Assembly (NCBI GenBank): GCA_041749255.1
Contig: JBGTBR010000081.1
Span: forward strand, 62,001-126,000
Source: JABDLO01 sp041749255
Lineage (GTDB): Bacteria; Bacteroidota; Bacteroidia; Chitinophagales; Saprospiraceae
DNA length: 64,000 bases
Reading direction: 5' to 3'
Positions 35,910 through 44,645 of this stretch are shown here, piece after piece (the stretch's first letter is position 1; each line of letters starts with the position of its first letter). The notes beneath the pieces were generated by a model. That model was given only the letters and a program-made list of their open reading frames with translations. It was not told the DNA's origin and did no database searches. A program made the translations under genes and the position numbers.

Positions 35910-36692
35910 TTATAGATCGAGATGTCCTATATAAGATATGAGGTTTTCATCTTTTATGTCAAACTGGAGTAATTGATTTTTGGCACTCACGATCAATATA
36001 TCATCTCTAACGATGGCATCAAATGCCTCAAATCCTGGTATATGCTGTTTGAGCACCGGATTTGCAGGGTCAATTATGTCCATAACAAAAAGCCCTGTAC
36101 GCCCATCGCAGATGTATAAATTGTTCAATCCAAGAGCCATCCCTTTGGGATTAGGCAAGACTTGAGTTGACAATAGTTTGGGGTTTTTAAGCTGAGTCAT
36201 ATCATATACCCTTAACTCGTTGACAAGACGACCAAAACATGCATTGTTATCGCTAACATCGGCAAGGGTTACATAAGCCAGATTTTGGCGCATAACAATC
36301 GGATCACCAACACATACAATATTTTCTGAAGAAAAATAATCAGTGGAACTTTCCTTTTGGGGAATTCCATCCTCATCCAGCTGGAAAATGTGCATGGTTC
36401 TGCTGGAACCAATAAGAAGTAGTCCCTGATAATGAAACAAGGATTCAATGTCAAATCCCACATTACTTCTGTCCAACAAATAGGGGGAATTTTTGGATTC
36501 TATATCATAAGTTATAATATCTTGTTGATTTACCAGGTATAAACGGTCACCCAACGTTAGCATCGTCGAATAAGAACCCGATAGTACAGGGTTCTCATTG
36601 CCAAAGTCACCATCTGTACAACTGAAGAACAATGTGACAACCAATGTCCCAAATGCCATTGTATACCAGGTAAAGTTTTTAATATTCACCAT
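35910..36692 (-). CDS. LVIVD-repeat lipoprotein (beta-propeller)
   Basis: 260 residues, lipoprotein signal ending LFFSCTDG. Repeated strands of the LVIVD type run through the protein: DRLYLVNQQDIITYDIES, NELRVYDMTQLKNPKLLS and LYICDGRTGLFVMDIIDPANP. LVIVD proteins form propellers of unknown function at the surface of bacteria with large secretomes. The gene is 2 bp after the related, shorter lipoprotein gene and 2 bp before the barrel gene, so all three are made together. The two LVIVD genes look like a tandem duplication with divergence. Confidence 0.75.
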   Translation of the reverse strand: MVNIKNFTWYTMAFGTLVVTLFFSCTDGDFGNENPVLSGSYSTMLTLGDRLYLVNQQDIITYDIESKNSPYLLDRSNVGFDIESLFHYQGLLLIGSSRTMHIFQLDEDGIPQKESSTDYFSSENIVCVGDPIVMRQNLAYVTLADVSDNNACFGRLVNELRVYDMTQLKNPKLLSTQVLPNPKGMALGLNNLYICDGRTGLFVMDIIDPANPVLKQHIPGFEAFDAIVRDDILIVSAKNQLLQFDIKDENLISYIGHLDL

Positions 36693-36694
36693 AT

Positions 36695-37222
36695 TTAGAG
36701 TATTTTACAATTTGGATTGATTAAATTTTTCATTTCCCATCCAACCAATATTCCTTTATGCGAATCATAACATTCAAACCAACCATCATGGTTTTCCGGA
36801 AAAGCGTCAGTAGCCTGAAGAATATACTGGTTTGCCAGGTATTTCACTATTTTTATTTGGGAAGGTACAGAAATATCTATTACAAGTAAATGCAAACCAT
36901 TATCGGCATAAAGTGTATTTTCAGACAGGGTAAATTCCTTATTACCCGGAATATTCCAAAAAAAATGAGCAGTTGGATTTGCAGGGTTGGTATTGTCGAT
37001 AACATGGATACCCTTATTTATTTCATTGATAAATATGAATGACCCACTTATAACTAATTTTCCAAGATCTTTGAATGGCTTGGGTGACAGAGTTTGAATC
37101 TCAGAAAAATCATCATATGCCATGTAGATTGGAGTCATACCCATGACTTCCAGATCTTCTTTCTTGCAGGAAGAAAAAAATACAACCCAAATTATTAAGA
37201 CATACAACGAACACAGTTTCAT
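36695..37222 (-). CDS. Short LVIVD-like lipoprotein
   Basis: 175 residues, lipoprotein signal with FFSSCKKE. It carries two to three LVIVD-like strands (NEINKGIHVIDNTNPANPT and LHLLVIDISVP), fewer than needed for a full propeller, so it may act with the next gene product or be a shortened paralogue. It ends with CKIL and a WEMKNLINPNC segment. First gene of the minus-strand trio; no promoter of the usual form was found in the 123 bp between it and atpC. Confidence 0.7.
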   Translation of the reverse strand: MKLCSLYVLIIWVVFFSSCKKEDLEVMGMTPIYMAYDDFSEIQTLSPKPFKDLGKLVISGSFIFINEINKGIHVIDNTNPANPTAHFFWNIPGNKEFTLSENTLYADNGLHLLVIDISVPSQIKIVKYLANQYILQATDAFPENHDGWFECYDSHKGILVGWEMKNLINPNCKIL

Positions 37223-37345
37223 AGGCTCGTATTTAAATGGATAACGACAAGAATGTTACAATGCTGCGTTGTAGCCTGATATTGGATAAAAAAAAAGGTA
37301 TGGAAAATCAATCCGTGTCTTTACATTGGCAGATTTAACAAGGTA

Positions 37346-37591
37346 TTATAAAGTCTGGGTGACAAGAAGGGATACTTCATTTCTAAGGACTTCTATAAAT
37401 CCTCCATTCACTGTAAAAACTACCTTTTGTCCTGACTCTTCCGTAATATGTATTTCACCTGATTGCAATGATGAGACCAATGGAGCATGACCTTTTAATA
37501 TTTCGAACTGGCCATTTGTACCCGGCACTTTAACCGAGTAAGCTTTTCCGCTGTATAATTCCTTTTCAGGCGTCAATATGATGATATTCAC
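37346..37591 (-). CDS. atpC: ATP synthase F1 epsilon subunit (short form)
   Basis: 81 residues, so only the N-terminal beta-sandwich domain is present (MNIIILTPEKELYSGKAYSV, GQFEILKGHAPLVSSL); the C-terminal helical pair that inhibits ATP hydrolysis in longer forms is missing. Short epsilon is common in Bacteroidota. It connects the gamma stalk to the c-ring. It lies 28 bp after atpD in a two-gene operon typical of the phylum, with the other F1Fo genes elsewhere. Confidence 0.92.
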   Translation of the reverse strand: MNIIILTPEKELYSGKAYSVKVPGTNGQFEILKGHAPLVSSLQSGEIHITEESGQKVVFTVNGGFIEVLRNEVSLLVTQTL

Positions 37592-37619
37592 AATGATCAG
37601 TTATAAAATGAAATAATGA

Positions 37620-39134
37620 TTATCTGGATTCAGCGAGCATTTTCTCTCCAGCCTTAATGACTTCTTCAATATTGCCTTTCAGGTTGAATGCTGCTTCGGG
37701 ATATCTATCCATTTCGCCATCGAGAATCATTTTAAATCCCTTGATGGTGTCTTCGATGGGAACCAATACACCTGGTGTTCCCGTAAACTGCTCAGCTACG
37801 TGAAAAGGTTGAGATAAAAATCTTTGTACTCTTCTGGCTCTGCTTACTACCAGTTTATCTTCATCACTGAGTTCTTCCAATCCCAAAATGGCTATAATGT
37901 CCTGAAGTTCACTGTATCGCTGGAGAATATTCTTAACCCTTTCAGCGGTATCGTAGTGATCCTGACCAATAATAGCCGGATCGAGAATTCTGGATGTTGA
38001 ATCCAGGGGATCCACCGCAGGGTAGATACCCAATGAAGCAATTTTTCTGCTGAGTACAGTGGTCGCATCCAGGTGAGCAAAAGTGGTAGCAGGAGCCGGG
38101 TCAGTTAAGTCATCAGCCGGAACATACACTGCTTGAACGGATGTAATAGAACCCCTTTTTGTCGAAGTGATTCTTTCTTGCATAATACCCATTTCAGTTG
38201 CGAGTGTAGGTTGATACCCCACTGCTGAAGGCATACGACCCAAAAGGGCAGACACTTCAGAACCGGCTTGAGTGAAACGAAATATATTATCAATAAAAAA
38301 GAGAATATCCCTTCCTCCATTTGGATCGTTGAGGTCGCCATCGCGATAATATTCAGCTATGGTAAGTCCTGATAAAGCAACCCTCGCTCTGGCTCCGGGA
38401 GGTTCATTCATTTGACCAAATACAAGCGTGCCCTGGGATTCAGCAAGGGCTTTCTTGTCTACTTTAGAAAGATCCCAACCACCTTTATGCATGTCTTCCT
38501 CAAATTCCTTTCCGTAACGGATTACTTTTGATTCTATCATCTCTCTGAGAAGATCATTCCCTTCCCGGGTTCTTTCACCGACCCCTGCAAATACAGAAAT
38601 ACCTTCATATCCTTTGGCAATGTTGTTGATCAATTCCATGATCAAAACAGTCTTGCCAACTCCTGCTCCACCAAAAAGACCGATTTTTCCACCTTTTGAA
38701 TAAGGCTCAATCAGATCAATCACTTTAATACCTGTGTAAAGTACTTCATTCTCTGTGGAAAGGTCTTCGTACCTTGGTGGTTTTCTGTGAATGGGATAAG
38801 CATTTTGACCAATCTCTATTTCGCCAATACCATCTATAGCTTCACCCACAACATTAAGGAGTCTGCCTTTGATGATTTCTCCTACTGGCATAGTAATAGG
38901 TTTTCCAGTATCTACTACTTCTGCTCCCCTTGTGAGTCCGTCAGTCGAATCCATGGCAATCGTCCTGACACTATCTTCACCGAGATGCTGCTGGACTTCT
39001 AAAACGATTTTTTGACCGTTTTCTTTTATAACATAAAGTGAGTTATATATTTCTGGGAGTATAGCTCCTTCAGCTTCAAAACTTACGTCCACCACCGGAC
39101 CAATTACTTGTTTGACTTGACCTTTATTAGACAT
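37620..39134 (-). CDS. atpD: ATP synthase F1 beta subunit
   Basis: 504 residues from the ATG at 39134 (MSNKGQVKQVIGPVV); the longer frame to 39161 is not needed and has no family similarity before that point. Walker A GGAGVGKT spans 155-162, followed by FAGVGERTREGNDL, ILFFIDNIFRFTQAGSEVSA (Walker B) and PAVDPLDSTSR. It holds the catalytic nucleotide sites of F1. A promoter with exact consensus elements lies 50-80 bp upstream. Confidence 0.98.
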   Translation of the reverse strand: MSNKGQVKQVIGPVVDVSFEAEGAILPEIYNSLYVIKENGQKIVLEVQQHLGEDSVRTIAMDSTDGLTRGAEVVDTGKPITMPVGEIIKGRLLNVVGEAIDGIGEIEIGQNAYPIHRKPPRYEDLSTENEVLYTGIKVIDLIEPYSKGGKIGLFGGAGVGKTVLIMELINNIAKGYEGISVFAGVGERTREGNDLLREMIESKVIRYGKEFEEDMHKGGWDLSKVDKKALAESQGTLVFGQMNEPPGARARVALSGLTIAEYYRDGDLNDPNGGRDILFFIDNIFRFTQAGSEVSALLGRMPSAVGYQPTLATEMGIMQERITSTKRGSITSVQAVYVPADDLTDPAPATTFAHLDATTVLSRKIASLGIYPAVDPLDSTSRILDPAIIGQDHYDTAERVKNILQRYSELQDIIAILGLEELSDEDKLVVSRARRVQRFLSQPFHVAEQFTGTPGVLVPIEDTIKGFKMILDGEMDRYPEAAFNLKGNIEEVIKAGEKMLAESR

Positions 39135-39183
39135 GTATTTTACTTTTATATAGTTCCACAAATGGGGTTTTTGAAATTTGGTG

Positions 39184-39213
39184 CAAAGGTATATTTTATT
39201 TATAGTATTACAA
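39184..39213 (-). promoter_or_regulatory. Promoter of atpD-atpC
   Basis: On the minus strand: TTG (39211-39213), 19 bp, then TACCTTTG (39184-39191). Both elements match the Bacteroidota consensus exactly. Transcription would begin near 39177, about 43 nt before the atpD start. Confidence 0.72.
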
Positions 39214-39271
39214 ATGCTTAATGATTGATTTCTTAGGGAATGACCACAATAAATGGGTATTTATTATACTA

Positions 39272-40006
39272 CTAAATCACTTCGACAAAAAAATTGTTAT
39301 AGCCTTCCCTTTGATGTAGCTTTAATTTTTGCATATTGAGTAGTTCAAGCATAGCGAGAAAGGTTACTATGGCGTGAACCCTGTTTTCCAGTTTCTCGAA
39401 AAGTTTCGAAAACTCCAATTTACCTTTATTTCTCAGACGTTGTAAAACGTATTGTGATTGGGCTTCGATGGTGTATGGGTATTTAAATATTTCCTGAGAT
39501 AAAATTCGTTGACGGTCTTCATGTTTTTGAAGCAAACTATGAAAAGAGTTCATGAGTTTAAAGAGATTAATAGACTCCAACTCAACATCGAGCAGAGCAT
39601 TTTTGGCAATCTCTTTCAATTGGGTAGAATGCCATGGTCTGTCAAATTTCATTGAACGCTCTTCTTCCAAAAGCTTCATATCATCGATGATATCTTTATA
39701 TTGTTTATACTCAAGAAGTCTTTTGGTTAATTCATCCCTGGGGTCTATTTCCTGACCATCATCATTTAACTCTTTTCTCGGCAATAGAATCTTTGATTTG
39801 ATTTTCATGAGTGTGGCTGCCATCAAAATAAACTCACTGGCTATATCTATGTTGAGGGATTCAAGCTGGCGGATATATGACAAAAAATCATCGGTAATTT
39901 TGGAAATTGGGATATCATAAATATCCAATTCATCTCTTTCAATAAAAAAAAGTAAAAGATCAAATGGTCCTTCAAATTGATTGATTTTAATTTTATATCC
40001 TTCCAT
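39272..40006 (-). CDS. scpA: Segregation and condensation protein A
   Basis: 244 residues. The N-terminal part (INQFEGPFDLLLFFIERDELDIYDIPI) and the middle SEFILMAATLMKIKSKILLP are typical of ScpA/kleisin. ScpA bridges Smc heads together with ScpB and is needed for chromosome condensation. It is 110 bp upstream of the atpD promoter on the same strand; no scpB is adjacent, as is common in this phylum. Confidence 0.93.
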   Translation of the reverse strand: MEGYKIKINQFEGPFDLLLFFIERDELDIYDIPISKITDDFLSYIRQLESLNIDIASEFILMAATLMKIKSKILLPRKELNDDGQEIDPRDELTKRLLEYKQYKDIIDDMKLLEEERSMKFDRPWHSTQLKEIAKNALLDVELESINLFKLMNSFHSLLQKHEDRQRILSQEIFKYPYTIEAQSQYVLQRLRNKGKLEFSKLFEKLENRVHAIVTFLAMLELLNMQKLKLHQREGYNNFFVEVI

Positions 40007-40232
40007 GGTGTAAATATAAATAATCCTGAATTACAAAATGATATCTAAAAAGTACACTGATAGAACATCCAACTTTACAGATCAAAGCCGGTATATTTTC
40101 TTTTTGACTTTTCGAACAATTCGTATATGTATGCTGCTTATAATATAAGTAGCTTTAATTTTATTATCAAAATTCCGGTTGTTAAATTTTAACTGGATTA
40201 ATCGTTTCGGGCTATAAACCCGTTTTTGATGT

Positions 40233-40730
40233 ATGGAAAATAATTTTTCTAAAAATCTCAGGCATTTGCGCAAACTGAATAAGTGGAGCCAGGAAGAACT
40301 GGGTGACAGGCTTGATATAAAAAGGAGTAGTATAGCGGCCTATGAATGCAAGAATGTAGAGCCCAGATTAGAGTTACTTGTACGTATATCCCATCTATTT
40401 CGCGTATCCATTTCCGATCTGGTTCAAATGGATTTGTCAGAAGATTCATACCCCCTATACGAAAGCGAAACAGCAGAACAAAATGGAGTGAGTGATGATA
40501 ATGTCATCGATATCATTACTAAGAAATGTGAAGAAATAAAAGCCCTACACGATGGATTTAGAACGTATTACCAAATCAGAAGAAAGAATACCAGTGATTC
40601 ACAACCTGAACTGATGCGGCTAATGATGGATATTGATACTTTTAGTATGTTAATGGATCAACTCCTTGAATACAATGAGCAATTGATTGATATCACCCGT
40701 GCAATCGGAGAAGAACATCAAATAAAGTAA
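40233..40730 (+). CDS. XRE-family helix-turn-helix regulator
   Basis: 165 residues. The N-terminal HTH (about 6-62) has the cI/Cro pattern LRHLRKLNKWSQEELGDRL followed by RSSIAAYECKNVEP and LVRISHLFRVSISDLVQ. The remaining 100 residues are helical, with no recognisable sensor or peptidase motif. Such proteins occur in Bacteroidota as stand-alone regulators. It is 79 bp upstream of an ECF sigma factor and oriented the same way; a link is possible but not shown. Confidence 0.85.
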   Translation: MENNFSKNLRHLRKLNKWSQEELGDRLDIKRSSIAAYECKNVEPRLELLVRISHLFRVSISDLVQMDLSEDSYPLYESETAEQNGVSDDNVIDIITKKCEEIKALHDGFRTYYQIRRKNTSDSQPELMRLMMDIDTFSMLMDQLLEYNEQLIDITRAIGEEHQIK

Positions 40731-40809
40731 AAAATTCACAAGGAATGTGAACTAAATTAACATTCTGGTCGTTATATGTAGTATTATATTATAACGATAA
40801 AATAAATAT

Positions 40810-41316
40810 ATGTCCTCATTTGAGTTCTCTGCAGCTTTCCAACAACATTATCCCTCGTTTTATTCATTTGCTTTAAGTCTTACCAGAAATGCATCAGATG
40901 CAGAAGATCTGGTTCAGGAATCCGCTTATAAAGCTTACCGCTATATAGATTCATTTAAGGTGGGTACTAACTTTAAAAGTTGGGTCAACACCATTTTAAA
41001 AAATACTTTCATTAATAAATACCATTCCCGCAAAAGAAGAAATGTAGTAGATGCTCCTATTGAAGATGTATCCAAAATGGGAGGAATCATTGACCAGTCT
41101 ATTTCAAACCTGGCGATCAGCAATATCCAAATGGAAGAAATTCACGAAATCATCGAGAATTTAGACGAAAAATTCAAAACCCCATTTCTTATGTACTATA
41201 GCGGATATCAATACGATGAAATAGCTGAAATCCTTGACATTCCTCTCGGAACAGTGAAATCCAGAATTTTTTATGCCAGAAAAGACCTGAGAAAAAATCT
41301 TCACTTTGCACAGTAA
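40810..41316 (+). CDS. ECF-type RNA polymerase sigma factor
   Basis: 168 residues. Region 2 (about 13-75) includes LTRNASDAEDLVQESAYKAYRY and FKSWVNTILKNTFINKY; region 4 (about 110-165) includes FLMYYSGYQYDEIAEILDIP and GTVKSRIFYARKDLRK. No anti-sigma gene lies beside it, unlike many ECF loci. The upstream region holds an inverted repeat CGTTATA (40770-40776) / TATAACG (40790-40796), a possible regulatory site. The bidirectional terminator at 41392 ends the transcript. Confidence 0.9.
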   Translation: MSSFEFSAAFQQHYPSFYSFALSLTRNASDAEDLVQESAYKAYRYIDSFKVGTNFKSWVNTILKNTFINKYHSRKRRNVVDAPIEDVSKMGGIIDQSISNLAISNIQMEEIHEIIENLDEKFKTPFLMYYSGYQYDEIAEILDIPLGTVKSRIFYARKDLRKNLHFAQ

Positions 41317-41391
41317 ATGCAAAAGATTGAAATTTTTCCGCTTTACACAGTCTTAGGGAACTGCAATCGAACTAAGTATAAAATATAAATA

Positions 41392-41422
41392 AAAAAGGTG
41401 ATGGTTTTACCCTCACCTTTTT
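41392..41422. terminator. Bidirectional terminator between the sigma factor gene and dps
   Basis: AAAAAGGTGA (41392-41401) pairs with TCACCTTTTT (41413-41422) around an 11-nt loop. A-run and T-run at the two ends make it usable by both convergent transcripts. Confidence 0.85.
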
Positions 41423-41448
41423 AGTTTGTTGATTTTAAGTTAAACTTT

Positions 41449-41934
41449 TTAAACAGCCACTGGATGTTCTTTTTTACTTCTCCAGGCATCGAGCATCCAA
41501 CTATTTTTTTCAATCTCGGAAAGAAATCCTGCTGCCATGTCAACAGTACCTTCATCGCCTGATTCCCCAGCTGCTTCTATAATTTTTCGCAGACCTTGTA
41601 TCAGGATTTTATGATTACGTAACACGACATCAACCATTTCTTCTGATTCTTTCACTTCTGACTCTTTTATATTTGCCATTTCAAGATACTCTTTTAATGT
41701 ACTTACAGGTGAAAACCTTAGAGTCAATATTCGTTCAGCTATAACATCAATATTCACTTTAGCACTATTGTAAAGGGATTCGAATTTTTCATGCAGGTCA
41801 AAAAAGTCTTTACCTGTAACATTCCAATGAAAGTTTCTGAGGTTTTGATAGTAGATGTGATAATCTGCTAAAAGCTGATTCAGATGTCTGGATGTATTGC
41901 TTAATTGTTCTCTTGAATATCCTAAATAGTTCAT
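41449..41934 (-). CDS. dps: Dps-family ferritin-like DNA-binding protein
   Basis: 161 residues, normal for Dps. Ferroxidase-site residues at the dimer interface are in place: His36 (NFHW), His48, Glu52, and Asp63 and Glu67 (NIDVIAERIL). The protein forms a dodecamer that oxidises and stores iron, protecting DNA from peroxide. The gene is alone on the minus strand, ending at the shared terminator. No OxyR-type site is recognised upstream. Confidence 0.93.
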   Translation of the reverse strand: MNYLGYSREQLSNTSRHLNQLLADYHIYYQNLRNFHWNVTGKDFFDLHEKFESLYNSAKVNIDVIAERILTLRFSPVSTLKEYLEMANIKESEVKESEEMVDVVLRNHKILIQGLRKIIEAAGESGDEGTVDMAAGFLSEIEKNSWMLDAWRSKKEHPVAV

Positions 41935-42092
41935 GGTATCTTTTATGTTTAATGAATGTTATTTACAAGTTTAATACCTAATAATGGTCAAAATTGTTCA
42001 TAGTTGAAACAATAATACTTATACAATGATTGTAAAGAGTTGTGTGCTATAGATCTATCAGTGTTTTGTTAACACAAACCTGGAATATGTTG

Positions 42093-42100
42093 TAGCTTTG
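42093..42100 (+). promoter_or_regulatory. Possible -7 element of the ABC exporter gene
   Basis: TAGCTTTG matches TAnnTTTG exactly 21 bp before the start codon region. The nearest TTG (42066-42068) is 24 bp upstream, slightly longer than usual. Confidence 0.35.
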
Positions 42101-42121
42101 TTTTTTTTAGAATGAAATCTT

Positions 42122-43924
42122 ATGGTCAGGATGTCCAATCAATCAGGAGAAAAAGCAAAAATCAATAAAAAAGGGCTCAGAGAAGCTGTTTCTATTTTCA
42201 GGTATATAAGACCTTATATAGCCTACTTTATACTTGGGATGGTATTTTTGGTTGTGGGAAGTCTCATCTTTCTTGCATTGATGCAATTACCCGGAGAAAT
42301 GGTAAATAAGGCTACAGGTCAAAAAACCAGATGGGATCTGGAAGTCAGTGATTATGGAATTGTTTTTTTTGTGGTATTACTGGTTCAGGGTCTCCTTTCC
42401 TATCTGAGGACGATATTTTTTGCTATCGTGTCAGAAAAGGGAATGGCAGATTTAAGAAAAGACTTATATGGCAAGATCATATCGCAGGAGCTTACATTTT
42501 TTGAAGAGAGGAGGGTAGGGGAATTGACGAGTAGGATTACAGCAGATGTTGAACAGTTGCAAAGTGCTTTTTCAGTGACTTTGGCAGAGTTTTTACGACA
42601 GGTCGTGATTTTAATAGGGGGTATTTTGTTCATTGCCATTTTGACTCCCAGTCTCTCTCTCATTATGCTGCTGACTTTCCCTGCTGTAGTCATTCTGGCT
42701 ATGGTGTTTGGTAGATACATTCGCCGATTGTCAAAGAAAAGACAAGATGAATTGGCCATAACCAGTACCATTGTTGAAGAAACTTTCCAGTCTTTTTCAG
42801 CAGTCAAGGCATTTGCCAATGAATGGTATGAAACGGTACGCTATGGGAAAGCAGTAGATAAAATAGTCAAAATCTCCCTAGTTTTTGCAAGAGTACGAGG
42901 GCTGTTTTTTATATTTATTATTACCTTTCTGTTTGGAGGTATATTCTTTATACTTTGGAGAGGAGCCATTATGGTAATGAATGGAGAAATGGAGGCCGGG
43001 GATCTATTTACTTTTATAATTTATACAGGAATTCTTGGAGGAGCTATTGCCAGTTTCGGATCCCTTTATACCTCCCTGGCTCAAGCTGTAGGAGCGACAG
43101 AAAGAATACAGGAAATTCTTAGGAGAGATAGTGAAATCATCATAAGAGAATATACGGGTCAACCTGAAAAGAGAATCAAAGGAGATATCGTTTTTAAAGA
43201 TGTACATTTTACCTATCCTTCCAGGAAGGATGTGACCGTACTTAAAGGTGTAAATATTAAAGCGAACATCGGAGAGAAAATCGCTCTGGTCGGACATAGT
43301 GGAGCGGGAAAGTCGACTATTATTCAATTGCTAATGAGATTTTATCCTGTGCAAAGCGGTCTGATTTATGTAGATGGTAAAGAACTCAACACTTATGATT
43401 TGACAGAATACAGACGTAACATTGGGGTGGTACCTCAGGAGGTTATTCTCTTTGGAGGTACGATTAAAGAAAATATACTATATGGAAAACCAGATGCTAC
43501 AGACGATGAGATACAGGATGCTGCCATCCGTTCCAATAGTCTTGATTTTATTCAATCCTTTCCGGAGGGTATGGATACATTGGTTGGCGAAAGGGGAGTA
43601 AAATTGTCAGGGGGTCAGAGACAGAGGATAGCCATTGCCAGAGCCATATTAAAGGATCCTGCCATTCTGATTTTAGATGAGGCCACGTCTTCATTGGATG
43701 CTGAATCAGAAAAAGTGGTTCAGGAAGCTTTACATGAACTCATGAGAGGACGTACATCTATCATAATCGCTCACAGGCTGTCTACCATTAAAAATGTGGA
43801 TCGAATCTACGTAATTGATGATGGCAATATCATTGAGGAAGGCAGTCATGAGGAGTTATTTAATTCAGAAAACGGAGCCTATAGTCATTTTGCTAAACTC
43901 CAATTTGATACTCAGTCACAGTGA
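42122..43924 (+). CDS. ABC exporter with fused membrane and ATPase domains (MsbA-like)
   Basis: 600 residues. Six transmembrane helices (about 25-320) precede the nucleotide-binding domain. Walker A GHSGAGKST is at 391-399, the signature LSGGQ at 495-499, Walker B ILILDEATSSLD just after, and the H-loop is in IIAHRLST. It is a half-transporter acting as a homodimer, moving lipids, lipid A or drugs to the periplasmic side. Neighbouring envelope genes (murB, MCE, lptD) suggest lipid or LPS export, but substrate class cannot be proven. ATG codons at 42122 and 42131 are both plausible. Confidence 0.9.
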   Translation: MVRMSNQSGEKAKINKKGLREAVSIFRYIRPYIAYFILGMVFLVVGSLIFLALMQLPGEMVNKATGQKTRWDLEVSDYGIVFFVVLLVQGLLSYLRTIFFAIVSEKGMADLRKDLYGKIISQELTFFEERRVGELTSRITADVEQLQSAFSVTLAEFLRQVVILIGGILFIAILTPSLSLIMLLTFPAVVILAMVFGRYIRRLSKKRQDELAITSTIVEETFQSFSAVKAFANEWYETVRYGKAVDKIVKISLVFARVRGLFFIFIITFLFGGIFFILWRGAIMVMNGEMEAGDLFTFIIYTGILGGAIASFGSLYTSLAQAVGATERIQEILRRDSEIIIREYTGQPEKRIKGDIVFKDVHFTYPSRKDVTVLKGVNIKANIGEKIALVGHSGAGKSTIIQLLMRFYPVQSGLIYVDGKELNTYDLTEYRRNIGVVPQEVILFGGTIKENILYGKPDATDDEIQDAAIRSNSLDFIQSFPEGMDTLVGERGVKLSGGQRQRIAIARAILKDPAILILDEATSSLDAESEKVVQEALHELMRGRTSIIIAHRLSTIKNVDRIYVIDDGNIIEEGSHEELFNSENGAYSHFAKLQFDTQSQ

Positions 43925-44004
43925 AATTATTAATTTTGTACCCATTGGTGTAACAAAGCCATGTCTACTGAGGTTATGTATCGTATATAAAGTAAAATCA
44001 ATGT

Positions 44005-44631
44005 ATGATGGTAAAGAAATACTTATTATTACTTTTTGCTTCTGTGGTTTGCTATGTAACGGTCTCATCACAAGTTGGATACGGATTTATTCTTAACAAT
44101 GATCTGTATCAAAGGTATAATAATCCCAGTGATGGTATTGCAGGGAATTCTGCAGGAAGCTTCCTGTTGAATGTTGCTGTGGGGCCTAAAATATGGATAG
44201 GTGGAAATAATTTTTCCGTCTCAATAGAAACATCAGCCAATCTCGGTGTCCTCGGACTTGATGTAGATGACTATAAAGGGCTGGGCATGCTTTCTATCCC
44301 TGTGTTGGCACATCTTAACTTTGGAGGACTGAGTGCTATGGATCGGGAAGGAAAAATGGGATTTAGTATAGGAGGTGGAATCCAGTTTAACAGGACAGAA
44401 TTATATTATATCACCTCTTCTAAAAAAGAAATGGGTGTGACCAGAAGTTTTTTCAGGACTATAGTGGGAGAATTTGGTTATGGTTTTGGAATGTCTGGTT
44501 TTACCATATACCCATTCGTACGTTTGGGTTATGAATTGGACGCTTCTGGAAATTCATTTAATTTTGGAATACGATATGGATTTAACCTTCCAAAACTAAA
44601 ACAGATCTCTGACCCGGAGAGTGATCTGTAA
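44005..44631 (+). CDS. Hypothetical outer-membrane beta-barrel protein
   Basis: 208 residues, signal peptide ending CYVTVSSQ. The mature part has barrel-like strands (NFSVSIETSANLGVL, GFSIGGGIQF, FTIYPFVRLGYEL) and a closing strand NFGIRYGFNL before a short tail. No family is recognised beyond a general porin-like outline. It lies 80 bp after the ABC exporter and 14 bp before murB, which suggests the three are co-transcribed. Confidence 0.65.
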   Translation: MMVKKYLLLLFASVVCYVTVSSQVGYGFILNNDLYQRYNNPSDGIAGNSAGSFLLNVAVGPKIWIGGNNFSVSIETSANLGVLGLDVDDYKGLGMLSIPVLAHLNFGGLSAMDREGKMGFSIGGGIQFNRTELYYITSSKKEMGVTRSFFRTIVGEFGYGFGMSGFTIYPFVRLGYELDASGNSFNFGIRYGFNLPKLKQISDPESDL

Positions 44632-44645
44632 GAAAATCCCCGGAA

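Noticed and set aside
43815..44096. 93-codon plus-strand frame across the end of the ABC exporter gene
   Set aside because: Overlaps two well-supported genes in other frames and has no recognisable motif.
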